Origin: Arenimonas soli | Lineage (GTDB): Bacteria > Pseudomonadota > Gammaproteobacteria > Xanthomonadales > Xanthomonadaceae | DNA: 64,000 nt | Assembly (NCBI RefSeq): GCF_014643775.1 | Contig: NZ_BMKC01000001.1 | Coordinates: 744,001-808,000, forward strand | Direction of reading: 5' to 3' | In this document: positions 56,701 to 64,000 of the stretch, piece by piece | Numbering within the stretch: position 1 is the stretch's first letter | Layout: every line of letters begins with the position of its first letter | Program-made: the position numbers and the translations under genes | The notes under the pieces: generated by a model | Told to the model about the DNA's origin: nothing | The model's input: only the letters and a program-made list of their open reading frames with translations | Database searches by the model: none

Positions 56701-57209
56701 AAATCGCCCGGGTCGAGCACCTGCGGCACGTTGCGGTAACCGGCGGCTTCGAGCCGGCGCTTTTCCGCGTCCATGTCCAGCCGCTGGCCCTTGTGCAGGT
56801 CCAGGGTGTTGCCGGCGATCCAGCTTGGCGGCGCCAGCCGCTGCATCAGCGACGCGACCGGCACCACCAGCACGCCCTTGCGCGTGGTGGGCAGGCGGTA
56901 CAGCGCCGCCACGCGCTGGGACACGATGTCCGGGTGTGGGCTGAACAGGTCGTAGGGCAGGGTTTCCCAATCCGCGAAATGCAGCACCGGCAGCGCATCC
57001 GCGCCTTCGCCGGCGAACACGCGCAGGTCGTGTTCCAGGGCCTGGGCACCGTGGCTGTCGCGGGTGATCGCCAGCACCAGGCCATCGTGCTGGCGCGCGG
57101 CTTCGGCCAGGGCCAGGGCCTGGAGGCTGGCGCTGGTGGGGGCGCGCCAAAGGGCGCGCTGCTGGCCGGCCCGGGGGCGGGGCGCGCTGGGGAGGGAGTC
57201 TTGGGTCAT
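53745..57209 (-). CDS. mfd: Transcription-repair coupling factor Mfd
   Basis: A 1154-residue translocase that removes RNA polymerase stalled at lesions and recruits UvrA. The N-terminal UvrB-like module (about 20-350) has DWETLPYDLFSPHPDIVSQR. The CarD-like RNA polymerase interaction domain begins near residue 485 (GSPIVHEDHGVGRYQGL). The RecG-like motor follows, with Walker A CGDVGFGKTEVA near 633, IVDEEQRFG, LTLTATPIPRTL, the TRG region and DLEIRGAGELLGEDQSG. A C-terminal D7 domain completes it. The length is close to E. coli (1148). The ATG at 57209 lies 13 bp after a GNAT gene. Confidence 0.97.
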   Translation of the reverse strand: MTQDSLPSAPRPRAGQQRALWRAPTSASLQALALAEAARQHDGLVLAITRDSHGAQALEHDLRVFAGEGADALPVLHFADWETLPYDLFSPHPDIVSQRVAALYRLPTTRKGVLVVPVASLMQRLAPPSWIAGNTLDLHKGQRLDMDAEKRRLEAAGYRNVPQVLDPGDFAVRGALLDLYPMGADRPYRVELFDDEIDSLRSFDPETQRSDHPVDSVRLLPAREFPLDEASTKRVRERLSERFDFDPRRCPLYQDLKEGGTPAGIEYYLPLFFEQTASLFDHLGDDTLLVLGNGVVEAAEAFWAQTGDRWEQRRHDLERPILPPGELYLSPEELRARWNKASRIDVLDPGHAQAGKAIALPEQPAPVLPWSQKGGEPGSALLGFLRAYPGRVLLAADSAGRREALLELLASADLRPAVVADWAAFLAGDQPFAITAAALEDGFALSKPALAVLTERQLFPERAEQSRRRRKAVRDPDAVLRDLSEIQVGSPIVHEDHGVGRYQGLVTLDTGGVTSEFLQIEYAKGDKLYVPVSQLQLVSRYSGASPEHAPLHSLGGEAWEKAKRKAAEKVRDVAAELLEIQARRQARKGLALPLDRAMYEPFAATFPFEETPDQLAAIDAVVADLGNTQPMDRVVCGDVGFGKTEVAVRAAFVAAVAGKQVAVLVPTTLLAEQHYRNFRDRYADWPIRVEVLSRFKSAKEIKAALALLADGKIDVIVGTHRLLQPDVKFQDLGLVIVDEEQRFGVRQKEALKALRAEVHLLTLTATPIPRTLNMAMSGLRELSIIATPPAHRLAVQTVITPWDANLLREAFQRELARGGQIYFLHNEVDSIEKMARDLAELVPAARVRVAHGQMPERELEQVMLDFHRQRFNVLVCTTIIESGIDIPSANTIIINRADRFGLAQLHQLRGRVGRSHHRAYAYLVVPDKKSLTSDAGKRLEALASLEELGAGFTLATHDLEIRGAGELLGEDQSGQMAEIGFSLYTELLERAVKSIKSGKLPELDPAQRHGADVELHVPALIPEDYLPDVHARLTLYKRIASARNTDALKELQVEMVDRFGLLPDPAKQLFAIAELKLDATPLGIRKLELGPTGGRCHFLPQPNIDPMSVIRLIQSQPRVYSMDGPDKLRIRMELPDAGSRLRTARGLLALLVHG

Positions 57210-57222
57210 CAGACCCGGGATT

Positions 57223-57786
57223 TTACCGGAGGTCGAGCGTGACGCGGACCTGGCCGCCTGAACCCGGGATGTGTTCACGCCGGAAACCCACGGCCTGGGC
57301 CAGGGCCAGCATCGCGGCGTTGTCCTCAAGCACGTCGCCCCACAGACGCTTGAGGCCATGGGCCTGGGCCCATTCGACGATGCGCTTCATCATCAGCTTG
57401 CCCAGGCCCTGGCCGGCCACGAAGTGCGAGACCAGGATGGCGAACTCGGCGCTTTCGGTGCCCGGGTCCAGGTCGACGCGGGCGACCGCGCCCACCAGCG
57501 CTTCGCCCGGCGGCAGTGGTTCAGCCGCCACCACCACGTAGGAGCGGCCGGGATCGGGCGCCACCAGCTGGGCCAGGTAGACCGGCGCCAAAGCCTTCAC
57601 CGGGTGCAGGTAGCGGCGGCGAACCTCGTCTTCGCTGAGCAGGTCGAAGGCCCCGGCGATCGGTCCGGCATCGCCCGGATGCACCGGCCGCAGCCACAGT
57701 TCCCGGCCGTCGGGCAGCCGCACGGCCTCGCAGCGCCCGGGGTCGGGCGCGGCGGCGGGCTTTTTCCGGCGGCGCTTTTTTTCCAC
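57223..57786 (-). CDS. GNAT N-acetyltransferase
   Basis: 187 residues. A Lys/Arg-rich N-terminus (MEKKRRRKKP) is followed by a GNAT domain with LWLRPVHPGDAGPIAGAFDLLSEDEVRRRYLHP, like the acetyltransferase part of Pat/YfiQ proteins. The acetyl-CoA motif is VAGQGLGKLMMKRIVEWAQ, then DNAAMLALAQAVGF. It may acetylate proteins, but this is inference from similarity. It is upstream of mfd on the same strand. Confidence 0.85.
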   Translation of the reverse strand: MEKKRRRKKPAAAPDPGRCEAVRLPDGRELWLRPVHPGDAGPIAGAFDLLSEDEVRRRYLHPVKALAPVYLAQLVAPDPGRSYVVVAAEPLPPGEALVGAVARVDLDPGTESAEFAILVSHFVAGQGLGKLMMKRIVEWAQAHGLKRLWGDVLEDNAAMLALAQAVGFRREHIPGSGGQVRVTLDLR

Positions 57787-57843
57787 GGTGCCCAGTGTCC
57801 CTGCCTGGTGTTGCAGGCTTGCTCTAAACGCCTTGGCTGCCGT

Positions 57844-58251
57844 TCACGCCGGGTCCGGGTCAGTGCCGCTGAACTGTGCGAAGGTCACCGCGTGGCCGCC
57901 GGGCTCCCGGTAGCCCACCTCGGTGGCGCCGTAGAAGGTGGTCCGGCGCGGCAGCAGCACCGTGAAGGCCGCCAGTGCGCGTTCGATGGCGTTGATGTCG
58001 GCGACTTCGATGAACAGGTACGCCTTGGCGGCACGGGCTTCTTCGGCCTGCGCCGGCACGTCGTCGGCGATGGAATCGTAGGTCTGCAGCATCACTTCCA
58101 GCCCATGGCCGGCCAGGATGACAAAACCGAGCCGGTCGCCGTGTGGCACTTCCACCGTGCGCACCATGCCCACGGCTTCCCAGAAGGGCAGGCAGGGCTC
58201 GATGGCGTCGACAGGCAGGACGGCGGTGATGCGCTTGAGCTGGGGCTTCAT
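57844..58251 (-). CDS. VOC-family (glyoxalase/bleomycin-resistance fold) protein
   Basis: 135 residues in two beta-alpha-beta-beta-beta modules: RITAVLPVDAIEPCLPFWEAVGM, then YLFIEVADINAIERAL and GATEVGYREPGGHAVTFAQF. The metal-binding residues are not all apparent. GGGAG is placed well before ATG 58251. It is divergent from the AidB-like gene. Confidence 0.82.
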   Translation of the reverse strand: MKPQLKRITAVLPVDAIEPCLPFWEAVGMVRTVEVPHGDRLGFVILAGHGLEVMLQTYDSIADDVPAQAEEARAAKAYLFIEVADINAIERALAAFTVLLPRRTTFYGATEVGYREPGGHAVTFAQFSGTDPDPA

Positions 58252-58321
58252 CGCGGGCTCCCGTGGTCAGGTGTCCCTGATCATACGCGCAGGCACAATG
58301 GCCGGAACCAGGAGGTGGCGC

Positions 58322-59971
58322 ATGGACATCGGCGAACGTTTCCGTACCCACGACGTGGAAAACCAGCCGCCGCCGCTGGCGCCCAGCGACCTGTGGCAGG
58401 GCGACGTCGCGCTGCGCGAAGCCGTCGCGCGCGAAGGTGGCGGCTGGGCCGCGGATGTCCTCGCGGCCTACGGGGCGCTGGCCGGCGGCGAGCTGCAGGA
58501 GCTGGGCCGGCTGGCCAACGAAAACAAGCCGCGTTTCCTGTCTTTCGACGCACGCGGCCAGCGCATCGACCAGGTCGAGTTCCATCCTGCCTACCACCAG
58601 CTGATGCGCACGGCCGTGGAACATGGCGTGCCTGGTTTCGCCTGGCGACACGACGGCCGCGACGGCGCGCACGTGGCGCGCGCGGCGCTGATGTTCCTGC
58701 ACAACCAGGCCGACCAGGGCAGCAGCTGCCCGCTGACCATGACCTACGCCAGCGTGCCGGCCCTGGCGCACGCGCCGGCGCTGGCGAACGACTGGCTGCC
58801 GCGGATCCGTTCGGCCAGCTACGATCCCGCGCACCGACCCGGCTGGGAGAAGGCCGGCGTCACTATCGGCATGGGCATGACCGAAAAGCAGGGCGGTTCG
58901 GACGTGCGCGCGAACACGACCCGGGCGACGGCGCTGCCGGGCAACGAGGGTCTGTATAGCCTGGTCGGCCACAAATGGTTTTTTTCCGCGCCGATGTGCG
59001 ACGCCTTCCTGGTGCTGGCGCAGGCGCCCGGCGGCCTGAGCTGTTTCCTGCTGCCGCGGTTCGCGCCCGACGGCAGCCGCAATGCCGTCCATATCCAGCG
59101 TCTGAAGGACAAGCTCGGCGACTGGAGCAATGCCAGCGCCGAAGTCGAGTTCCAGGGCGCCGTGGCCTGGCGGATCGGCGACGAGGGCCGTGGCGTCGCG
59201 ACCATCCTGCAGATGGTGGCACTGACGCGGCTCGATTGCCTGCTGGGTTCAGCCAGCCTGATGCGCCAGGGGCTGGCGCGGGCGCTGCACTTCGCGCGCC
59301 ATCGCCGTACGTTTGGTGCGCCGCTGGTCGAACACGGGCTGATGCGCAACGTGCTGGCCGACCTGGCGCTGGAGTCCGAGGCCGCCACCGCGCTGGCGTT
59401 CCGGGTGGCGCGCGCCGTCGATGCCAGCGGCCGCGATCCGGCCGAAGCGGCGCTGGCCCGGCTCACCACCGCCCTGGGCAAGTACTGGGTGTGCAAGCGC
59501 GCGCCGGCCTTCCTTGGCGAAGCCATGGAGTGCCTGGGTGGCATCGGCTACGTCGAAGAAACCGGCATGCCGCGCCTGTACCGGCAAGCACCGCTGAACT
59601 CGATCTGGGAAGGCAGCGGCAACATCCAGTGCCTGGACGTGCTGCGCGCGCTGGGCCGGGAGCCCGGGTGCGCGCAGGCCTTCTTCACCGAACTCGCCGC
59701 GGCACGCGGCGCCAACGCCGCGCTGGACGCGGAGGCCGGCGCGATCGAAAGCCTGCTGCGTCAGCCCGCCGACGCCTTGGTCCCGCGGGCGCGCGAACTG
59801 GCCGAACGCATGGCCCTGGCGTTGCAGGCCAGCGTGCTGCTGCGCGGCGGGCCCGAAGCCGTGGCGCAGGCGTTTTGCAGCGCGCGACTCGGGGACGGCC
59901 GTGGCCTGGCCCTGGGCAGCCTGCGCTGCCAGGACGGCTGGCAGGAGCTGCTGGCGCGCGCCTTGCCCTGA
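58322..59971 (+). CDS. aidB: AidB-like acyl-CoA dehydrogenase family flavoprotein
   Basis: 549 residues, against about 541 in E. coli AidB. The similarity extends over the whole chain: FRTHDVENQPPPLAPSDLW, LGRLANENKPRFLSFD, IGMGMTEKQGGSDVRANTTRA, SLVGHKWFFSAPMCDAFLVLAQ, RLKDKLGDWSNASAEVEFQGA and LNSIWEGSGNIQCLDVLRAL. AidB binds FAD and double-stranded DNA and is induced in the adaptive response to alkylation. A strong AGGAGGTG ribosome-binding site precedes the ATG. No ada or alkB gene is in the window. Confidence 0.92.
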   Translation: MDIGERFRTHDVENQPPPLAPSDLWQGDVALREAVAREGGGWAADVLAAYGALAGGELQELGRLANENKPRFLSFDARGQRIDQVEFHPAYHQLMRTAVEHGVPGFAWRHDGRDGAHVARAALMFLHNQADQGSSCPLTMTYASVPALAHAPALANDWLPRIRSASYDPAHRPGWEKAGVTIGMGMTEKQGGSDVRANTTRATALPGNEGLYSLVGHKWFFSAPMCDAFLVLAQAPGGLSCFLLPRFAPDGSRNAVHIQRLKDKLGDWSNASAEVEFQGAVAWRIGDEGRGVATILQMVALTRLDCLLGSASLMRQGLARALHFARHRRTFGAPLVEHGLMRNVLADLALESEAATALAFRVARAVDASGRDPAEAALARLTTALGKYWVCKRAPAFLGEAMECLGGIGYVEETGMPRLYRQAPLNSIWEGSGNIQCLDVLRALGREPGCAQAFFTELAAARGANAALDAEAGAIESLLRQPADALVPRARELAERMALALQASVLLRGGPEAVAQAFCSARLGDGRGLALGSLRCQDGWQELLARALP

Positions 59972-60008
59972 GCACGATGCCGGGTCGCCTTTGCGGCGTG
60001 TTCATGTT

Positions 60009-60029
60009 GCCGACGTTTAAATAGTCGGC
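60009..60029 (+). promoter_or_regulatory. AT-rich inverted repeat upstream of the DUF481 gene
   Basis: GCCGAC and GTCGGC flank the nine-base AT-rich core GTTTAAATA, 30 bp ahead of the DUF481 start. It could be an operator overlapping a TTTAAAT-type -10 element, or a small terminator for aidB. TTGCGG (59991-59996) is a possible -35, but the spacing is long. Confidence 0.35.
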
Positions 60030-60058
60030 CAATTCGAACCGAAAAGACGCAGGTGCCC

Positions 60059-60766
60059 ATGAACCGAACCCTCCTCGTGCTGGCCGTGCTGGCCAGCCCC
60101 GCCGCGGCCACGGCCGCGACCTGGCAGCCGAGCGCCGAGCTCGGCATCGTCAACACCACCGGCAATTCCGAGACCACCAGCATCAACGGCCGCTTTGGCC
60201 TCAAGGCCGAAGAAGACCTGTGGTCGCACGACTATCACCTGGCCGCCCTGCGCTCGGAAAGCGACGACGAGCTGACCGCCAACCGCTACGAGCTGGGCGC
60301 CAAGTCCGACCGCAAGCTCACCGAACGCAGCTACCTGGGCGCCGCCGCGCGCTATGAAAACGACGACTTTTCCTCCTACGACTACCAGGCCACGCTGGCC
60401 CTGAACTACGGCGGCTGGCTGCTGCGCGAGGAGGGCCACAGCTTCAAGATCGAAGGGGGTCCGGGCATCCGTCGGGCGCGGCTGGCAGGTACCGGCGAAG
60501 TGGAAACCGGCGCGCTGCTGCGCGGCTTCGCCGACTACCAGCACCAGGTCACCGACAGCACCCGCTTCTTCAACACCACGCTGGTCGAGGCGACGAGCGA
60601 CAACACCTTCGCCCAGAACGACATCGGCATCGCGGTAAGCATCAACAAGACCCTGGCCCTGAAGGCCGCCTTCCAGGCCCGCCACAACACCGACGTGCCG
60701 GTGGGCACCGAACGCACCGATACGCTGACTTCGGTGAACATCGTCTGGACGCCCGCCGCGAACTAG
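60059..60766 (+). CDS. DUF481 family outer-membrane beta-barrel protein
   Basis: 235 residues with a signal peptide (cleavage near ATAA-TW). Then comes a series of amphipathic strands typical of DUF481/YdiY-like proteins: SAELGIVNTTGNSETTSINGRFGLK, YELGAKSDRKLTERSYLGAAARYENDDFSSYDYQ and the C-terminal TLTSVNIVW. The family is described as salt-induced outer-membrane proteins; the role is not established. An in-frame GTG at 60053 would add only two residues. Confidence 0.85.
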   Translation: MNRTLLVLAVLASPAAATAATWQPSAELGIVNTTGNSETTSINGRFGLKAEEDLWSHDYHLAALRSESDDELTANRYELGAKSDRKLTERSYLGAAARYENDDFSSYDYQATLALNYGGWLLREEGHSFKIEGGPGIRRARLAGTGEVETGALLRGFADYQHQVTDSTRFFNTTLVEATSDNTFAQNDIGIAVSINKTLALKAAFQARHNTDVPVGTERTDTLTSVNIVWTPAAN

Positions 60767-60771
60767 TGGCG

Positions 60772-60801
60772 GGGCCGGCCGGATTGACCCCCGGCCGGCC
60801 C
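60772..60801. terminator. GC-rich hairpin after the DUF481 gene
   Basis: A perfect 11-bp stem GGGCCGGCCGG / CCGGCCGGCCC encloses an eight-base loop (ATTGACCC). There is no T-run. A very similar palindrome occurs near 62.5 kb. Confidence 0.5.
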
Positions 60802-60844
60802 GCGGCCTAGCCTCGGGAACTTCTTTTCCGAACAAGGCAGGCAG

Positions 60845-62119
60845 ATGGCCAACAATCCCCCGGCTGGCGGTTCCTTCATCGAGCGACTGCCACGCATGCT
60901 GGCCTATCCCGCCAGCAAGGACATGATGCTGATGTTCGCGGGCCTGGCCTTCTTCCGCCTGCTGTCGAACCTGCCCAACATCATGGGCTTGCTGTTCGAA
61001 CTGGCCTTCTGGGTCATGGGCTTCAAGATGGCGGTCGAGGCCCTGACCAACACGGCCCACGGCCGCTACCAGGCCCTGCACGGCGAAGACATGCTGGCCA
61101 CCGACGGCGACGCGATCGAACAGATGGTGCTGGGCGTGCTGGTCGGCGTGGGAGTGACGCTGGTGGCGATGTTCCTGGGGCTGCTGCCCACGGCCGCGGC
61201 GCTGCTGGCCGTTTTCCTGTTCATGCCGGCGGCGGTGATGCTGTTGGCGATCAACCACCACTACCTCAATGCCCTGAACCCGCTGGCCTGGTTCGAACTG
61301 ATCAGCCGCCTGGGTGGTGCCTATTTCGGCGTGGTGCTGGTGTTCGCGATCCTTGGCCTGCTGTCCGAGGTCCTGCAGTGGGGACTCCAGGCCGCTTTCG
61401 GAGGGCCTGGCCAGATCCCCGGCAGCTTCATCGCGCTGTATGCGCTGGTGGCCAGCTACCACGTGCTGGGTGACGCGCTGCACCGCAACCACGAGGTGCT
61501 GGGCCTGGACATCACGCCGGCGGTGGCGCGTGCGACCTACGGCAATCCCATCGAGGATGAAACCATGGCCCGCGCCGCGGAACTGGCCGGGCAGGGCAGG
61601 CAGGCGGCCGCGGCGGAGCTGCTGGCCGGCTTGTTCCGGGGCCGCGGCGCATCGGACCCGGTGCACGAGCGTTACCGGGAACTGCTGATCGCCGAAGGCG
61701 ACCTGGATCGCCTTGCCGCGCACGACCGCGAGTACATCTCCAGCCTTGTGGTCACCGACAAGGACAAGCGGGCCCTGGCGGTCTACGCCGACACCGCCGG
61801 TCGGGTGCCCGGATTCGCGCTGGACCTGCCGGACCAGATCGCAAGGCTGGTGGCCCTGGCCGCGCGCCTGGGCCAGGCGCAGTGGGCCGTGGCCCTGGCG
61901 CAGGATTTCGAGGCGCGATTTCCCGACAGCCCGGACCTGCCGCAGGTGGTGGTGACCGCCGCGACCCTGCTCAGCGAACGCCTGGGCCAGGACGAGCAGG
62001 CCCGGGACCGGCTCAGGGCACTGCTGGACACCCATCCCGGGCATCCGCTGGCGGCGTCGGCCCGGGCCCAGCTGGCGGCCTTGGAGCAGGTCATCGCGGC
62101 CACGCCCGGTCGCCCCTGA
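60845..62119 (+). CDS. Unknown multi-pass membrane protein with C-terminal helical-repeat domain
   Basis: 424 residues. The first ~210 are very hydrophobic, with about five membrane spans (near 27-64, 93-112, 113-136, 157-176 and 192-210) and a conserved-looking LAYPASKDMMLMF start. The remaining ~210 residues are soluble and helical, with TPR-like pairs (ARAAELAGQGRQAAAAELLAGLF, then LARLGQAQWAVALAQDF) repeated at about 35-residue intervals. I do not recognise the family. It follows the DUF481 gene after a hairpin. Confidence 0.75.
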   Translation: MANNPPAGGSFIERLPRMLAYPASKDMMLMFAGLAFFRLLSNLPNIMGLLFELAFWVMGFKMAVEALTNTAHGRYQALHGEDMLATDGDAIEQMVLGVLVGVGVTLVAMFLGLLPTAAALLAVFLFMPAAVMLLAINHHYLNALNPLAWFELISRLGGAYFGVVLVFAILGLLSEVLQWGLQAAFGGPGQIPGSFIALYALVASYHVLGDALHRNHEVLGLDITPAVARATYGNPIEDETMARAAELAGQGRQAAAAELLAGLFRGRGASDPVHERYRELLIAEGDLDRLAAHDREYISSLVVTDKDKRALAVYADTAGRVPGFALDLPDQIARLVALAARLGQAQWAVALAQDFEARFPDSPDLPQVVVTAATLLSERLGQDEQARDRLRALLDTHPGHPLAASARAQLAALEQVIAATPGRP

Positions 62120-62252
62120 GCCTGGGCGGGCTTGCCGACCGCCCGGGGAAAGCTTCAGGAATTCAATATTTTACGGAACATGACTTCCGGCCCATGGCGC
62201 CTGCGATTAGGTGTTGTAGATTACCAGCACACCAACTCACGAGGCCCCGGCC

Positions 62253-62501
62253 ATGAATGCCCTGAACACCCTCTACCGCCTGTTCCCGACCCCGCCGGTC
62301 GCGTCCGTGCCGGTGACCCGGGCGTCCGCCGCCAGGCTGCTGCCGACCGCCACCCCGGTGGCGATCGAAGTCGCCGAAGCCATGCGTCCCGACCGCTATC
62401 GCCGGCGTGACTTCGGCACCGGCTACGGCCGCAGCAGCGGCTACGCCCAGGACCGCAGCTACGCCAACGACTCCAGCCACCGCCTCGTGCGGGTGGGCTG
62501 A
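62253..62501 (+). CDS. Small unknown protein, Arg/Tyr/Ser-rich C-terminus
   Basis: 82 residues, no signal or membrane helix. The second half is rich in Arg, Tyr, Gly and Ser (DRYRRRDFGTGYGRSSGYAQ). GAGG lies about ten bases before the ATG. The 134 bp upstream are locally AT-rich, with TAGATT at 62217-62222 as a possible -10 and ATGACT at 62180-62185 as a weak -35 for a different spacing. No homologue comes to mind. It may be a real small gene, but coding evidence is limited to length, position and leader. Confidence 0.5.
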   Translation: MNALNTLYRLFPTPPVASVPVTRASAARLLPTATPVAIEVAEAMRPDRYRRRDFGTGYGRSSGYAQDRSYANDSSHRLVRVG

Positions 62502-62512
62502 AGTCGCCCGGA

Positions 62513-62535
62513 CCGGCCGGCCTGGGGCCGGCCGG
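62513..62535. terminator. Palindromic GC hairpin between convergent genes
   Basis: A perfect 10-bp stem CCGGCCGGCC / GGCCGGCCGG with a three-base loop sits between the convergent small ORF and the RND gene, where a shared terminator is expected. There is no T-run. Confidence 0.5.
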
Positions 62536-62540
62536 CCAGG

Positions 62541-64000
62541 TCAGCCGGCGATCGTCGCGGCCGCCGCGCCGGTCGCCGGTTCCACCGCCCGGCGCGTCAC
62601 CAGCTTGCGCAGGGCCACGTAGAACACCGGCGTCAGCAGCAGTCCGAACAGCGTCACGCCCAGCATCCCGGCGAACACCGTGATGCCCGTGGCCGAACGC
62701 ACCTCGGCGCCTGCCCCGGAGGCGAATACCAGCGGCACCGTGCCGGCGATGAAGGCGATCGAGGTCATCACGATCGGCCGCAGGCGCAGGCGGCAGGCTT
62801 CCAGCGCCGCTTCGACGATTCCGCGGCCCTGCAGCTCCAGTTCGCGGGCGAATTCGACGATCAGGATGGCGTTCTTGCAGGCCAGTCCCATCAGCACCAC
62901 CAGCCCGACCTGGACGAACACATTGTTGTCGCCGCCGGTCAGCCAGACGCCGGCCAGCGCCGAAAGCAGGGTCATCGGCACGATCAGGATCACGGCCAGC
63001 GGCAGGGTCCAGCTTTCATACAGGGCCGCCAGCACCAGGAAGGCCAGCAGCACCGCCAGCGGGAACACCACCAGCACGGCATCGCCCTGGGTCGCCTGCT
63101 GGTAGCTCAGGTCGCTCCATTCAAAAGCCATGCCCGGGGGCAGCGCCTGCGCCGCGATTTTTTCGACCTCGGCCATGGCCTGGGCCGAGGACAGCAGCCG
63201 CGGGTCGGCTTCGCCGAGGATGTCGGCGGCCGGATAGCCATTGAAGCGGATCACCGGGTCGGGGCCGAAGGTCCGCCGGACGTCCACCACGCTGCCGATC
63301 GGCACCATCTCGCCGCGGTTGTTGCGCGTGCGCAGCCTGGCGATGTCCTCGACGTCGTCGCGGAAATTGCCGTCTGCCTGGGCGATCACCTGCCAGGTGC
63401 GGCCGAACAGGTTGAAGTCGTTGACGTAGGCCGAGCCCAGGTAGGTCTGCAGCGTGTCGAAGACTTCGGTCAGCGGCACCCCCTGCGCCTTTGCCTTCAC
63501 CCGGTCGACGACGGCCTCGAGCTGGGGCACGTTGGCCTGGTAGCTGGTGATGGGGAAGCCCATTCCGGGTGACTGCGAGGCCACGCCCTGGAACGCCGCG
63601 ACGGCGTCCTGCAGCGCGCCATAACCCAGCCCGGCCCGGTCCTCGATGAACAGCGAATAGCCCGAGCCATTGCCCAGGCCCTGGATCGGTGGCGGCATCA
63701 GTGCGAAGGCGAATCCTTCTTCGATGCCGGCGATCTGCTGGTTGAGCCGGGCGGTGATCTCGGCGGCGCTCAGCGAGCGTTCGTTGGCCGGGGTCAGCGA
63801 AAAGAAGGCCACGCCGCTGTTGGGGGTGTTGGTGAACTGCAGCGGGTTGAGGCCCGGGAAGGCCACTTCGCTTTCCACGCCTTCGATCTGCAGCGCGATG
63901 TCGGCCAGCTTGGCCAGGGCCCGGTCGGTGCGTTCGATGGACGCGCCTTCGGGTAGCTTGACGCCGGCGATCAGGTACAGCTTGTCCTGCACCGGAATGA
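62541..64000 (-). CDS. RND-family multidrug efflux permease, C-terminal part (5' end outside window)
   Basis: The C-terminal ~486 residues of an AcrB/MexB-type (HAE1) inner-membrane proton antiporter. The frame is open to the window edge, so the apparent GTG start at 63992 is internal. Visible parts are the second periplasmic porter/docking region (LYLIAGVKLPEGASIERT, GYSLFIEDRAGLGYGAL, and the TYLGSAYVNDFNLFGRTWQV groove segment) and the last five membrane helices, with ALYESWTLPLAVIL and GLACKNAILIVEFARELE, whose Lys matches AcrB Lys940. The adaptor and TolC-type genes are not in the window. Confidence 0.94.
   Translation of the reverse strand, partial: IPVQDKLYLIAGVKLPEGASIERTDRALAKLADIALQIEGVESEVAFPGLNPLQFTNTPNSGVAFFSLTPANERSLSAAEITARLNQQIAGIEEGFAFALMPPPIQGLGNGSGYSLFIEDRAGLGYGALQDAVAAFQGVASQSPGMGFPITSYQANVPQLEAVVDRVKAKAQGVPLTEVFDTLQTYLGSAYVNDFNLFGRTWQVIAQADGNFRDDVEDIARLRTRNNRGEMVPIGSVVDVRRTFGPDPVIRFNGYPAADILGEADPRLLSSAQAMAEVEKIAAQALPPGMAFEWSDLSYQQATQGDAVLVVFPLAVLLAFLVLAALYESWTLPLAVILIVPMTLLSALAGVWLTGGDNNVFVQVGLVVLMGLACKNAILIVEFARELELQGRGIVEAALEACRLRLRPIVMTSIAFIAGTVPLVFASGAGAEVRSATGITVFAGMLGVTLFGLLLTPVFYVALRKLVTRRAVEPATGAAAATIAG

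Noticed and set aside
53520-57242. A 1240-codon open frame on the plus strand opposite mfd
   Set aside because: mfd on the minus strand has every expected motif. The opposite frame is rich in Gln, Arg, His and Gly with no recognisable domain.

Overview
The window is about 64 kb of high-GC, gene-dense bacterial chromosome from a gammaproteobacterium. The gene orders ppiD-fabI-mltD-gloB-methyltransferase-rnhA-dnaQ, DUF6165/GT9/kdkA, and holB-pilZ point to the Lysobacterales (Xanthomonadales) or a near relative. That placement rests on recalled synteny and was not tested. Most genes are housekeeping. I see no insertion sequence, prophage, CRISPR array or integron.

Layout. 1-6.2 kb: 3' part of ppiD, then convergent fabI, then mltD-gloB on the minus strand; methyltransferase, rnhA and dnaQ run on the plus strand. 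6.2-8.4 kb: a membrane Ser/Thr kinase meets a PP2C phosphatase tail to tail. 8.5-14.7 kb is the most accessory-looking part: a 1373-residue Ig-repeat autotransporter carrying a fresh 606-bp tandem duplication, divergent from an exported Sel1/coiled-coil/caspase-like protein. 14.8-20.2 kb: tRNA-Ser(CGA), a DUF6165-like gene, a GT9 glycosyltransferase and kdkA (LPS core), then an MBL hydrolase and moaA-C-D-E (molybdopterin), tightly coupled. 20.2-23.7 kb: SRP RNA and tRNA-Ser(GGA) on the minus strand, then dnaX-ybaB-recR-HIT. 23.7-28.1 kb: moxR, DUF58, tgpA and slp on the minus strand. 28.1-30.6 kb: a GT39 membrane glycosyltransferase whose end overlaps maf.

31.1-42.4 kb is the fatty-acid and cell-envelope operon: yceD-rpmF-fabH-(kinase-like gene)-fabD-fabG-acpP-fabF-pabB-pabC-mltG-tmk-holB-pilZ. 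It starts at a near-consensus sigma-70 promoter that would give an almost leaderless yceD message. plsX, which sits between rpmF and fabH in E. coli, is absent here. An atypical kinase-like gene is inserted between fabH and fabD. pabB carries the alanine of anthranilate synthases instead of the PabB lysine.

42.4-64 kb: an ECF sigma factor fused to a five-helix membrane domain, a DUF2007-like protein, tesB, an AmpD-type amidase, an alpha/beta hydrolase, rlmKL, a DUF6491-like lipoprotein, a methyltransferase, a PotF-like binding protein, GNAT enzymes, two convergent pirins, a periplasmic histidine phosphatase, mfd, a VOC protein, an AidB-like flavoprotein, a DUF481 outer-membrane protein, an unknown membrane protein, a small unknown ORF and the 3' half of an RND efflux pump.

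The best candidates for unusual biology are the autotransporter/caspase pair, the membrane-tethered sigma factor, the pseudokinase-like gene in the fab operon and the leaderless start of that operon. Start codons were refined by eye from ribosome-binding sites and family alignments. No database search was run.
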